A DNA stretch of 16,158 nucleotides from CAZKFN01 sp964552035 (GCA_964552035.1 CAZKFN010000046.1:1-16158), one strand, 5' to 3'. Positions 6,935 to 14,606 are shown, numbered from the stretch's first letter. Notes: generated from the letters alone by a model not told the origin. Numbers and translations are program-made.

Positions 6935-8182
6935 TTACTCACTAACTTTTCCTTCAAAAAATAATAAATTAAAATTTTGGGGATTTAATTCTATTTGAGC
7001 TATTTCTTGTAAATCATCAGCTGATATTTCATCAAGGTTTTGATATACCTCCTTTAAGGTCCTCACTCTTCCATGTCTTAATATATTTTTACCATTGCTC
7101 AACATCATTACGTTGTAACTTTCTCTAGCAATGGCAATTTGCCCTTTGAGTTGTTGTTTTGCCAAATGAAGCTTATTATTGCTGAGTTTTTTATTTCTCA
7201 ATTCCTTTAATTCTCTATAAATGGCTTGTATGCTCTTTTCTATGTACTTAGGATCTGAGGCAACATAAATCGAAAATATTCCAGCATCAGAATAGGTAGC
7301 AAAATTGGATTCAATATTGTAGGTATATCCGTATTTTTCTCTAACTCTAAGGTTTAAAATAGAGTTCATTGCAGGTCCTCCCAATAAATTATTAAGCAAA
7401 CTTAGTTGAGTGCGTTTAGGATGATTACTACCATAAGTGGCCTTCCCCATCATACAATGGGTTTGATAGCTGTCTCGTTGAATTTTGATGGTCTGAACTT
7501 TTTGAGGAGTAAAAGGAAATCTAGGACTACTCGTTTCTGTTGTTGACAAAGAAGAAAAGTGTTTTTCTAACTTGCTTTTTAATCGTTTTTCAGAGATGTT
7601 TCCTACAGAAGTAAAAACCATATTGTCCGCATGATACAAACGCTTCATATAGTTGAGAATTGTTTTTTTATCAAAGCATTTTAGGCTTTTTACTTTACCC
7701 AATATTTGATTTCCTAATGCATGTTGATGAAATACTTGAGATTCGAAGTCATCATAAATTTGGTCTGCTGGGCTGTCCATATAAACTAGAATTTCATCCA
7801 TTACAACAGCTTTTTCTTTTTCTAATTCCTTCTCTGGAAATGTTGGGTTTAAACAAATGTCGCTTATCAGTTCTATTGCCCTATCATAATATTCCGTCAA
7901 AAAAGAAGCAGAAATACAAGTCATTTCCTTAGTAGTAAATGCGTCTAACTCTCCGCCTACACTGTCTAAACGATTTAGTATATGGTAAGTTCTTCTATTT
8001 TTTGTACCCTTAAAAATGGCATGTTCTATAAAATGAGCTAAACCTTCTTCTCCTTCTAATTCATCTCTTGTTCCAGCATTAACCATGAGCCCGCAGTGGG
8101 CAACACCTCTGTTGTTTTTTTGATGAACCACCCTCAAGCCATTGGATAGGGTAAATAACGAAATGTCATTTTCTTCCTTCAT
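6935..8182 (-). CDS. M16 family zinc metallopeptidase (processing-peptidase-like)
   Basis: This is a 415-residue single-unit M16B-type peptidase. The inverted zinc motif HxxEH is present as HFIEH (50-54) within GEEGLAHFIEHAIFKGT, and the third ligand Glu is E130 in KAVVMDEI, 76 residues after the second His, the normal spacing. The C-terminal half has the inactive-domain signature with LLGGPAMNSILNLRVRE and YGYTYNIES. Length and layout match bacterial YmxG/PqqL-type enzymes, which cleave peptides inside a closed clam-like chamber, usually as dimers. There is no signal peptide from the chosen start, so it is probably cytoplasmic. I place the start at the ATG at 8182 (MKEENDISLF), where family homology begins. 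A longer frame to 8266 adds a Lys/Ser-rich stretch unlike the family and would run through the promoter. Confidence 0.93.
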   Translation of the reverse strand: MKEENDISLFTLSNGLRVVHQKNNRGVAHCGLMVNAGTRDELEGEEGLAHFIEHAIFKGTKNRRTYHILNRLDSVGGELDAFTTKEMTCISASFLTEYYDRAIELISDICLNPTFPEKELEKEKAVVMDEILVYMDSPADQIYDDFESQVFHQHALGNQILGKVKSLKCFDKKTILNYMKRLYHADNMVFTSVGNISEKRLKSKLEKHFSSLSTTETSSPRFPFTPQKVQTIKIQRDSYQTHCMMGKATYGSNHPKRTQLSLLNNLLGGPAMNSILNLRVREKYGYTYNIESNFATYSDAGIFSIYVASDPKYIEKSIQAIYRELKELRNKKLSNNKLHLAKQQLKGQIAIARESYNVMMLSNGKNILRHGRVRTLKEVYQNLDEISADDLQEIAQIELNPQNFNLLFFEGKVSE

Positions 8183-8187
8183 AGTTG

Positions 8188-8195
8188 CAAAAGTA
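8188..8195 (-). promoter_or_regulatory. -7 box of the M16 peptidase gene, almost no leader
   Basis: On the minus strand TACTTTTG (8195-8188) is a full TAnnTTTG match. Only five bases (CAACT) separate it from the ATG at 8182, so transcription should begin at or within a few bases of the start codon. This supports 8182 rather than the longer upstream frame as the true start. No clear TTG lies at the -33 spacing. Confidence 0.55.
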
Positions 8196-8488
8196 GTAGA
8201 AGGACTTGAATGCTTATATGACTTTAGTGTATTTATTTTTAGAAAGATATTTATGTCAATAAGCATTTATAAAATAATTTAGATTTTAAGAATTTATATT
8301 ATCCCACAATACTGAAAAGTAGGCATGGAAGAAAGAGTTGATTGTAAAGCATTAAATGCAATTCATAAAATTAGGAAAGTTTAAGAATGAGTTATATGCT
8401 TACATCTTAATTGAAAAGACAATGATTCTTATTTTACAAAATAACCATACTTTATTTTACAAGTTTAAAAAATTGTTAAGAATGCCTT

Positions 8489-8506
8489 TCTCTCTCTCTC
8501 TCTCTC
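8489..8506 (+). repeat. (TC)9 dinucleotide tract
   Basis: Nine uninterrupted TC units sit inside a longer pyrimidine run beginning at 8485, about 165 bases upstream of the start at 8673. Tracts of this length are prone to slipped-strand length change. The tract is outside coding sequence, so any effect would be on transcription or RNA structure. It is (GA)9 on the minus strand. Confidence 0.9.
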
Positions 8507-8619
8507 TTTACTGAAATGGATAAAGAAGAAAAATCGACGTTTTTTATTTAAAGGAAAATGTTCTTTTTGGTAAGGATATTACATTTAATAAACTAAGAAA
8601 ATAATATCAAAACTTAATT

Positions 8620-8652
8620 CACCAATTGTTATTTCAACAATTGATGTTTTTT
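8620..8652 (+). terminator. hairpin with T-run: terminator or attenuator
   Basis: CAATTGTT (8623-8630) and AACAATTG (8636-8643) form a perfect 8-bp stem with a five-base loop (ATTTC). Two further pairs lie beyond one mismatch (8620-8621 with 8645-8646), and a run of six T follows (8647-8652). This has the shape of an intrinsic terminator on the + strand, but it ends only 20 bases before an ATG. It may end an unrecognised short transcript from the upstream region or attenuate the downstream gene. The stem is AT-rich, so its strength is uncertain. Confidence 0.45.
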
Positions 8653-8672
8653 AATTTAAATAAAAAAATAAA

Positions 8673-9773
8673 ATGAGAACAAATTTTATTGATATGAGAA
8701 GTCTAATATTAATTTTATTATATTTATTTTTTTCTAAAATATCATATTCACAGATTATAGTTGACGAATTAGAAAATCCTATTCCTTATGTGGATATTTT
8801 AATTTCAACCAATAGTTCTTTTTATTGGCAAACAGATTTGAATGGAGTTTTTCCTAAAGTTATTCTTGAAAAATTAGGTGTAAATGACACCTTGATATTA
8901 AGACATATTTCATTTGAGCCCCTTTATCTTACTAAAAAGGATATTATTAACAGAGAAATAATTATACTAAAACCTGCTCAGTATCAACTAAAAGAGGTTA
9001 GGGTATTCTCAAAAGCACCGAAATACCAAAAAATTAAGGCTTGCTTTAGAAATGCTGTTTATCAGGATGGGACTCCTCTTTATTACTCAGATGGGAAAGT
9101 TGATTACTTAACTAAAAGAAATACCATTAATTATAAACTTAATCGTTATACTTATCGTTCTTTTGAAAATAGGGATATATATAAATATATCACTCAGTAT
9201 AAAGTTGAGGTAGGTATTAATGCTGCTTTAACTCCTGTTCCTGATAAGATATATTTACCACACATTCAAATAAAAAAGAATAATTTAAAATTGGAGAAAA
9301 AAGATAGTTTAACAATTTTTATCTTGACTAAAGAGGGTGAAGAAATAGGTAAAATAATCGAAAGAAATGATAATATAGATTATCATTATAAAAATGTATT
9401 TGAATTAAAAAGAAAAAAAGCGTTTAATACTGAAGTTGAAACTACAGATTTCTTTATTTATATGGTTTTTAGGAAAAATGATAATGAAGGGCTTCTAAAA
9501 TCTATTGAAAACTATAAGAATCTATTATATTATAAGATAAATTATGGGTAGAATTTTAAACATAATAAAGAAAAACATAAACGTCAAGTAATGTCTATAG
9601 AAGAAATATTTGTAGAGGATGTTTCATATATTGATATAAAAGATGCTGTTTATACGGGGTCTGTAGGGATGCCAAGGGAAAGCAGTTTTGAAAATAAGTT
9701 TTGGAAGGACTGTAATTGTGAGCTCTATTATGAGCAAGATAAAAAAATCTTTAAGCCCTTAAAAATTTTATGA
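8673..9773 (+). pseudogene. carboxypeptidase-regulatory-like protein split by an in-frame TAG
   Basis: A continuous frame of 366 codons is interrupted only by TAG at 9549-9551 (codon 293). The part before it (292 residues) has a signal peptide (about 8-27; the ATG at 8694 is an alternative start), then a CarboxypepD_reg-like beta-sandwich (about 28-95, with IPYVDILI, TDLNGVF and LRHISFEPLYL), and then the family's helical/strand region (LKEVRVFSKAPKY, YYSDGKVDYLTK). After the TAG the same frame reads through HKRQVMSIEEIFVEDVSY to a Phe-Trp-containing C-terminus (FENKFWKD) and TGA at 9771-9773. As far as I recall, Bacteroidota relatives are single exported proteins of similar combined length. 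I read this as one gene with a nonsense mutation or a base error. A restart at the ATG at 9591 would yield only 60 residues. The role of the family is unknown. Confidence 0.7.
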
Positions 9774-9823
9774 AAGAAGAAAAAGAACTTTTATATTTTT
9801 TATTAAAATGATTAAAACAAAAA

Positions 9824-11251
9824 TTACTCTTCTTTATACAACAAGCTAGTAATGTTGAGGTAATCGTTATATCTGTTGAGAATTTGTCGAACATAATTAA
9901 GAGGTACACTTCCTCTACAATATCCATAATACACTACTTCATCCAAATAATAATCAGCTTCTTCTTTCTTTTGTAGCATTATAGCAACATTACCTTCCCA
10001 CAACTCTGAGTGGAGCTGATATTTTTCTGCTAATCGAATGGCATCAAAAATATGCCCATGACCAATGTTGTAGGCCGCTAAAACAAATTTAATTCGTTCG
10101 GTGCTATCTCTTACTTTTTCTTCAAATTGTTCATCCAGCCATTTTAGATATTGAATCCCAGCATGAATATTCTGTTCAGGAGTATGGCTACTATCCAATC
10201 CATATTTCACTAAAGTATTAGGCATTAACTGCATTAAACCTCTCGCACCAGCCCAACTTTCAGCTTCATGGTTAAATTGAGATTCTTGATAGATTATTGA
10301 AGATATTAGTCTCCAATCCCAACCAATTTCTTCACTTTCTTTTTTTATAAGCTCATCATAAAAGCTGATTTGCCCACTTATAGAAGTAAATAAGCTACTT
10401 TTTAAACGGCTTCTAAAAAGTTTTGTGTTTCCATAATATTTTAAATAAATAACTCTAAAGTCGGTAGTTTTTTTAAATTCTACTAACCAATTATTAATGG
10501 CTTCTAATAGCTNNNNNNNNNNTCGAACTGCTAAGGCGATTTTTTGGTCGAGACTTATGGGAGTTTTAATATGTAAATCACTGTAAAATGCTTGGTTTAT
10601 TTTAGCTACATGCCTATCGGCAACAGTTAGTGAAATTTCCCTTTTGGCAACTTGTTCAATTAATTTTTCTACAGAAACACTTCCTTCAACTTCATGGATG
10701 ATAATATTTCCGCCAATTTCTTCCGATAGGTTTTGCAATCGTTTATAAAAAGAAGTGTTTTTTCTAACAAATATCTCATGTCCAACCAACTCAACGGGAG
10801 AATGAATCAATTCATTATTAATGTTTTGTACAAGCACTTGTGGGGAGGAGATAATACTTTCAGAAAAGGCTACTTTCTCTGCTCTGTCTTTAGTAATAGT
10901 GAAACCGGCTGCTATAATATCCCCCTTAAAGTCAATGAGATCGTCAATGACCTTATCCATATCCTTGATTTGGATAACTTCTACCAATAAACCCATTTCT
11001 TTAGCAAAAAGAGATAGTAATTCATACTCAAAGCCCATGGGAGTGCCTTTGTAAATAAAATAGGAAGTAGAACTATTATCTATTAATACTCTTAACTTTC
11101 CCTCTTTTTTTATCTCTACTAGATCAAAAACAGCTTTTTCTGCTTCTGTTTTTTCTTCCTGTTTTAAGGTCTTATCTTTGCAGGAAATTAAGAGTACTAG
11201 CTGAAACAACAAGAGTGTTGAAAAGCCAAATCTTAGTATAGAATTATTCAT
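9824..11251 (-). CDS. mltF: MltF-like lytic transglycosylase lipoprotein (SBP_bac_3 + SLT)
   Basis: This is a lipoprotein of about 475 residues that should cleave peptidoglycan glycan strands. From the chosen ATG (MNNSILRFG) the signal peptide ends in the lipobox LLISC with Cys24. A periplasmic solute-binding-type domain follows (about 40-275), with GKLRVLIDNSST, GFEYELLSLFAKEMG and AAGFTITKDRAEKVAFS. A C-terminal SLT domain (about 295-470) has the catalytic Glu (about E323) in YQESQFN, then GARGLMQLMP and LAAYNIGHGHI. This matches the E. coli MltF layout, in which the N-terminal domain senses cell-wall peptides. Ten N bases interrupt the end of the binding domain, but the frame is kept on both sides. 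A longer frame to 11305 runs into the divergent gene and puts a second hydrophobic stretch ahead of the signal peptide, so I reject it; an ATG at 11257 is a minor alternative. Confidence 0.92.
   Translation of the reverse strand: MNNSILRFGFSTLLLFQLVLLISCKDKTLKQEEKTEAEKAVFDLVEIKKEGKLRVLIDNSSTSYFIYKGTPMGFEYELLSLFAKEMGLLVEVIQIKDMDKVIDDLIDFKGDIIAAGFTITKDRAEKVAFSESIISSPQVLVQNINNELIHSPVELVGHEIFVRKNTSFYKRLQNLSEEIGGNIIIHEVEGSVSVEKLIEQVAKREISLTVADRHVAKINQAFYSDLHIKTPISLDQKIALAVRXXXXLLEAINNWLVEFKKTTDFRVIYLKYYGNTKLFRSRLKSSLFTSISGQISFYDELIKKESEEIGWDWRLISSIIYQESQFNHEAESWAGARGLMQLMPNTLVKYGLDSSHTPEQNIHAGIQYLKWLDEQFEEKVRDSTERIKFVLAAYNIGHGHIFDAIRLAEKYQLHSELWEGNVAIMLQKKEEADYYLDEVVYYGYCRGSVPLNYVRQILNRYNDYLNITSLLYKEE
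10513..10522. other. assembly gap (10 N) inside the lytic transglycosylase gene
   Basis: Ten undetermined bases fall between ALAVR and LLEAINNW of the encoded protein. Counting them literally leaves four undetermined residues, the last with codon NAG (Lys, Gln or Glu). Related binding domains have a short Lys/Ser/Pro/Glu stretch here, so the true gap is short and probably a multiple of three away from ten. Ten may be a placeholder. Confidence 0.95.
11173..11180 (+). promoter_or_regulatory. candidate -7 box for the WG-repeat gene
   Basis: TATCTTTG (11173-11180) is a perfect TAnnTTTG match on the + strand, 108 bases before the ATG at 11289, with a T-rich -33 region near 11148-11154. It lies inside the divergent lipoprotein gene, opposite the codons for Cys24-Lys-Asp-Lys. 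Because TGC AAA GAT AAG complements to this box, a chance match is quite possible. No better box is visible in the short gap between the two genes. Confidence 0.35.
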
Positions 11252-11288
11252 AATCATGAAAATGAAAGATAATAAAATAAAGTAATTG

Positions 11289-13430
11289 ATGAAAAAAAAC
11301 ACCACTCATTACTTTTTTCAAAAAAGTTTTATTTCCTTGTTAATCATTCTGTTCTCTTGCCCACTAGTTTATGCTGGGAAAATAGATAGAGGATATAAAG
11401 CTTTAAATGAATACGATTACTTTAAAGCAAAAAAGCTGTTTGAAAAAAGACAGAATAAGGACATTGTTGCCTCCTCCTATGGCTTAAGTATTATTTATGG
11501 AAGAACAGATAATCCTTTTTCAAACCTAGATAGTGCCTACAAATTTATTTATAGGGCAGTTGAGCAATATCCACAAATGAAAAAGGGGAAACGGGAAAAA
11601 TTAAGACAATTAAATGTCGATAGTTTGATGATACAAGAATGGAAGTCTCATATAGATTATGAGCGCTATAAGTCGGTAATCAATAATGAGAGCTTGGAGG
11701 CTTATCAGGAATATATTGATTTACACCCCCATTCCCAATGGAAAGAAAATGCGATTTTTTCTAGAGATTCTATTGCTTTCAACCAAGCGAAAAAAGAAAA
11801 TTCAGTGAGTTCTTATGAATATTTTATTGAGACTTACCCTCATGCGGTACAAATTCAAGAAGCACATAACCTTTATGAAAAACGATTGTATGAAAGTATT
11901 ACCAAAAGTGGAAGTTTAGCATCTTTTGAATTTTTTGTCAAAGAATATCCTGAAAACTCTTATAATCTTGAAGCACAGGATTCAGTTTACATTTTATCAA
12001 CCTTAAAAAAAAGTATTGAAAGTTACGAGCAATTTATTTCTAAACATTCTCAAAATAGGAACGTAGATCAGGCATGGAGAAATATTTATAAGCTTTTTAT
12101 GCAGGAATATAGCGCACAACGAATTGCTGAATTTAAAAAAAAATATGCCAATTATCCTTTTTTACAGGAATTAGAAATAGGTATGGAATTGGCTAATAAA
12201 GAATACTTACCCTTTAAGTTGGATGGGAAATGGGGATTTATGGATACCATGGGAGTGGTAATGTTAGCACCCATTTATAATTCGGTTGAGCCTTTTGTAA
12301 ATGGTTTGGCCTTAGCAGTCAAAGATGGTCAACTAGGATATATCGATAAGTTGGGAAAAGCAATTATTCCTTTTGAGTATTCAGATGGAGAACCATTTTA
12401 TGAAGGTTATGCCGTGGTTGAAAAGGATGATTACTTTGGGGTAATTGATCAAGCCAATCAACTCATAGTCCCTTTTAAATATGATTTAGTGGGTAGTTTT
12501 AATTCTGGGTTGGCAATGGTAGCAAACGATACAGCTTATGGATATGTTAATCAGTTGGGAATGGAAATCATACCTCTTATATACTCCTATGCAAGTGATT
12601 TTAAAGATGGCTTTGCCTTGGTAGAAAAGGAAGAACTAAAAGGGATTATTAATACAAAGGGAAGAGAAGTAATACCCATTCAAAACGAATTTTTAGAAGA
12701 ATTCAATGAATGTGGGGTTAGCCGAATCAAAAAAGATAGTTTGTTTGGCTTAATTGATAAAAGTGGCAGTTTTATATTGCCTATGGAGTATGAAGTTATT
12801 GGGAATTTTTCTGATGGTTTAGCTTTGATTATGAAAGGAGGAAAGTATGGGTATGTCGATTGTCGAGGGGAGATTAAAATCCCTTTAGCCTATGATTACT
12901 CTAAGCATGCTTTAATAATTGGGCAATTTTCTAAAGGCTATGCTAAGTACTTATTGAAAGATAAAATGGGAATTATTGATACTACAGCGAAACGAGTTTT
13001 TCCAGCGATATTTAAAAATATTGATGAGTATAATGATAGCAGCTGGATTGCCGTTACCAAACAAGATAAATGGGGCTATACGAACCAACAGCTACAATTA
13101 ATGTTACCTTATCAGTACAATTATGCTACTACCTTTAATGGAGCATTTGCAAGAGTTGAGTTGGAAGGACTTTGGGGATTAATTGACCGCAAAGGTGAGT
13201 TGCGCATCCCTACCATGTTTCATGAAATAACACCCCTAAATGAATGGGGGTATTCATTGAGATTTAACCAACAAATTCGTTTGGTAACAAAGGAGTTAGA
13301 GGAGATTACTCCATTAAGATTTAATCAGGTAGAAGAGTATAATGAGTATTACCTTCGTTTAAAAGACAATGAGGGAAATTATTATTATATGGATAAAAGA
13401 AAAAACCAAATAATAAAACCTGAATCCTAA
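11289..13430 (+). CDS. WG-repeat protein with helical-repeat N-terminus
   Basis: This is a 713-residue exported protein. A signal peptide covers about 1-29 (Lys-rich start, FISLLIILFS core, cleavage near VYAG). Residues 30-300 are alpha-helical and contain repeating 'SYEYFIETYP', 'SFEFFVKEYP' and 'SYEQFISKH' units about 35-40 residues apart, resembling TPR/Sel1-like repeats. From about residue 311 to the end there are ten to eleven WG beta repeats of about 34 residues, each of the form 'K.GyiD..G..iiP..Y.....F..GlA.V'. Examples are KWGFMDTMG, QLGYIDKLG, KYGYVDCRG, KWGYTNQQ and LWGLIDRKG; the last one or two are degenerate. WG repeats are thought to form binding scaffolds; no enzymatic residue is seen. 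I use the ATG at 11289 rather than a TTG one codon earlier. The stop abuts the Nudix start with no gap. Confidence 0.88.
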   Translation: MKKNTTHYFFQKSFISLLIILFSCPLVYAGKIDRGYKALNEYDYFKAKKLFEKRQNKDIVASSYGLSIIYGRTDNPFSNLDSAYKFIYRAVEQYPQMKKGKREKLRQLNVDSLMIQEWKSHIDYERYKSVINNESLEAYQEYIDLHPHSQWKENAIFSRDSIAFNQAKKENSVSSYEYFIETYPHAVQIQEAHNLYEKRLYESITKSGSLASFEFFVKEYPENSYNLEAQDSVYILSTLKKSIESYEQFISKHSQNRNVDQAWRNIYKLFMQEYSAQRIAEFKKKYANYPFLQELEIGMELANKEYLPFKLDGKWGFMDTMGVVMLAPIYNSVEPFVNGLALAVKDGQLGYIDKLGKAIIPFEYSDGEPFYEGYAVVEKDDYFGVIDQANQLIVPFKYDLVGSFNSGLAMVANDTAYGYVNQLGMEIIPLIYSYASDFKDGFALVEKEELKGIINTKGREVIPIQNEFLEEFNECGVSRIKKDSLFGLIDKSGSFILPMEYEVIGNFSDGLALIMKGGKYGYVDCRGEIKIPLAYDYSKHALIIGQFSKGYAKYLLKDKMGIIDTTAKRVFPAIFKNIDEYNDSSWIAVTKQDKWGYTNQQLQLMLPYQYNYATTFNGAFARVELEGLWGLIDRKGELRIPTMFHEITPLNEWGYSLRFNQQIRLVTKELEEITPLRFNQVEEYNEYYLRLKDNEGNYYYMDKRKNQIIKPES

Positions 13431-14075
13431 ATGGGCAATATAATAGATTTTAAGAATGAATTGTCAGAAGTATTAAAAGGAGAAAAACCTGCTGGAGAAG
13501 CTCATAAAAAAATTATGAGAGATCGATTGCCAATAAAAGATTTTGGAAGTAAAATAAAACAGGCAAGAAAAGCAGCTGTTTTGCTATTGCTTTACCCGAA
13601 TAAAGGGAAACTTCATACAGTTTTTATTTTAAGGTCTGAGTATGAAGGAGTACATAGCAGTCAAATTGCCCTGCCAGGAGGAGCTGTTGAAAATATAGAT
13701 AACTCATTAGTTGATACTGCCTTAAGGGAAGCAAATGAAGAAATATCTCTTCCTAGGAGTCAAGTTGAAGTACTTGGGAATCTATCTCCTTTATATGTGC
13801 CACCAAGCAACTTTGTAATACAACCCTACATAGGAATACAATATAAAAGTTCTCAATTTATTCCCAACCCTATAGAAGTAGCTTCAATTATAGAATATCC
13901 TGTAGAAAATTTAATTGGAGAAGATAAAGTAATTGATAAGGAAGTGGACGTAAGAGGAAACAACCTATTGGTAAAAGGATACAACTTAGGAGAATACTTT
14001 ATGTGGGGAGCTACTGCAATGATTGTTAAAGAGTTTGCTGAAATTATGTCTAAATTACAGTACCCAACGATTTAG
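13431..14075 (+). CDS. Nudix hydrolase, CoA pyrophosphatase (NudL) type
   Basis: This is a cytoplasmic 214-residue Nudix enzyme, probably splitting the pyrophosphate bond of coenzyme A or acyl-CoA into 4'-phosphopantetheine and 3',5'-ADP. The family motif preceding the Nudix box is present as FILRSEYEGVHSSQIALPGG (66-84), close to the NudL pattern 'LR...GQ..FPGG'. The Nudix box continues with TALREANEEISL (96-107), giving R99, E100, E103 and E104 for metal binding. The spacing carries the one-residue insertion typical of this subfamily, and the usual Gly after EEI is Ser106. The ATG follows the WG-repeat stop immediately, so the two are translationally coupled, though no functional link is obvious. 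The last 21 bases overlap the convergent gene ending at 14055. Confidence 0.9.
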   Translation: MGNIIDFKNELSEVLKGEKPAGEAHKKIMRDRLPIKDFGSKIKQARKAAVLLLLYPNKGKLHTVFILRSEYEGVHSSQIALPGGAVENIDNSLVDTALREANEEISLPRSQVEVLGNLSPLYVPPSNFVIQPYIGIQYKSSQFIPNPIEVASIIEYPVENLIGEDKVIDKEVDVRGNNLLVKGYNLGEYFMWGATAMIVKEFAEIMSKLQYPTI

Positions 14076-14240
14076 GGTATAGTAGATAAGGTAGATAACA
14101 ATTAAAATTAAAATAATCTTGGTAGTTCCTTTAAAATGCCAAGGAATTTGTTTGATATCTTCCCGATAAGCCCAAATTAAATAACCTATAAATAAGATTA
14201 GAAAAAAGATAATAAAAGCTATTCTACCTGGAGTAAACAT
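14055..14240 (-). CDS. small two-helix membrane protein, unknown function
   Basis: This 61-residue protein has two hydrophobic helices (about 6-24 and 41-57) joined by a basic/aromatic loop (WAYREDIKQIPWHFKG). The N-terminus MFTPGRIAF and the loop pattern look like a conserved small Bacteroidota membrane protein that I have seen only as hypothetical. It lies 19 bases downstream of the Smr-domain gene in the same direction, so the two form a unit. Its stop codon falls within the convergent Nudix gene, an overlap of 21 bases. The positively charged loop suggests a cytoplasmic hairpin with both ends outside, by the positive-inside rule. Coding status is supported by composition and context rather than by a named domain. 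Confidence 0.65.
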   Translation of the reverse strand: MFTPGRIAFIIFFLILFIGYLIWAYREDIKQIPWHFKGTTKIILILIVIYLIYYTLNRWVL

Positions 14241-14259
14241 AAGATCTGTCTATTAAGAG

Positions 14260-14514
14260 TTAGTATTTAAAATGGACAAATAAGCGACCAAAATTCTTAC
14301 TGTCTTTTTCAATTCTATGATAATGTTGTTTGATGTGCTTTTGATTTAAAAAGCGAATCACTTTTTTCTTTAATTGACCACTACCTTTCCCAGGGATTAT
14401 TTCAATTGTTTTTATTTTTTTCTCCACTGCTTCTTCAATGGCATTTGCTAAGGCATTATCAATTTCTTTACCTTTATTATAAATATCGTGTAAATCCAGT
14501 TTAAGTTTGGCCAT
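14260..14514 (-). CDS. standalone Smr domain protein
   Basis: This is an 84-residue protein consisting almost wholly of a Smr (small MutS-related) domain: LDLH at 6-9, a helix (EIDNALANAIEEAVEKK), a strand (TIEIIPGKGSG, 36-46), a second helix (LKKKVIRFL) and a final strand (GRLFVHF). Smr domains bind or nick branched or ordinary nucleic acid. The usual HGxG loop is PGKGSG here, so the first His is missing while LDLH is kept; nuclease activity is therefore uncertain. I choose the ATG at 14514 (MAKLKLDLH), because the alternative TTG at 14526 lies within the -7 box. It heads a two-gene unit with the small membrane protein. Confidence 0.87.
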   Translation of the reverse strand: MAKLKLDLHDIYNKGKEIDNALANAIEEAVEKKIKTIEIIPGKGSGQLKKKVIRFLNQKHIKQHYHRIEKDSKNFGRLFVHFKY

Positions 14515-14523
14515 ATAAGTATG

Positions 14524-14531
14524 CAAAAATA
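14524..14531 (-). promoter_or_regulatory. -7 box of the Smr-domain gene
   Basis: On the minus strand TATTTTTG (14531-14524) matches TAnnTTTG. Nine bases separate it from the ATG at 14514, so the predicted leader is only about five bases. No TTG is visible at the -33 spacing. Confidence 0.5.
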
Positions 14532-14606
14532 CTACTTCTATCGTATTAAATTAAAGATAAGAAATAGAAAGTCCACATTCTACTTTATTAATCAATTGGC
14601 AACACT

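Larger units (their letters stand above)
8196..8672. other. long intergenic region, no gene seen
   Basis: About 475 bases between the divergent M16 and carboxypeptidase-regulatory-like genes contain no convincing coding frame. Visible structure includes a 16-base palindrome (TTATTTT-AC-AAAATAA, 8429-8444), an 11-base direct repeat (TTATTTTACAA at 8429-8439 and 8452-8462, period 23), a (TC)9 tract (8489-8506) and a terminator-like hairpin (8620-8652). I do not find a clear TAnnTTTG box on the + strand, so the promoter of the downstream gene is unidentified. Confidence 0.6.

Noticed and set aside
7660..7932. + strand open frame of 90 codons opposite the M16 peptidase
   Set aside because: It is a shadow of the conserved N-terminal peptidase domain; its protein shows no family features.
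8183..8266. N-terminal extension of the M16 peptidase to 8266
   Set aside because: The extra 28 residues resemble no M16 protein or signal peptide, and the stretch contains the likely promoter.
9549..9551. Amber codon reassignment in this organism
   Set aside because: TAG ends at least two other genes in the window (TerC at 4790-4792 and rocD at 6105-6107), so it functions as a stop.
10733..11054. Two + strand open frames within the lytic transglycosylase gene
   Set aside because: Both are antisense to the conserved substrate-binding domain and encode nothing recognisable.
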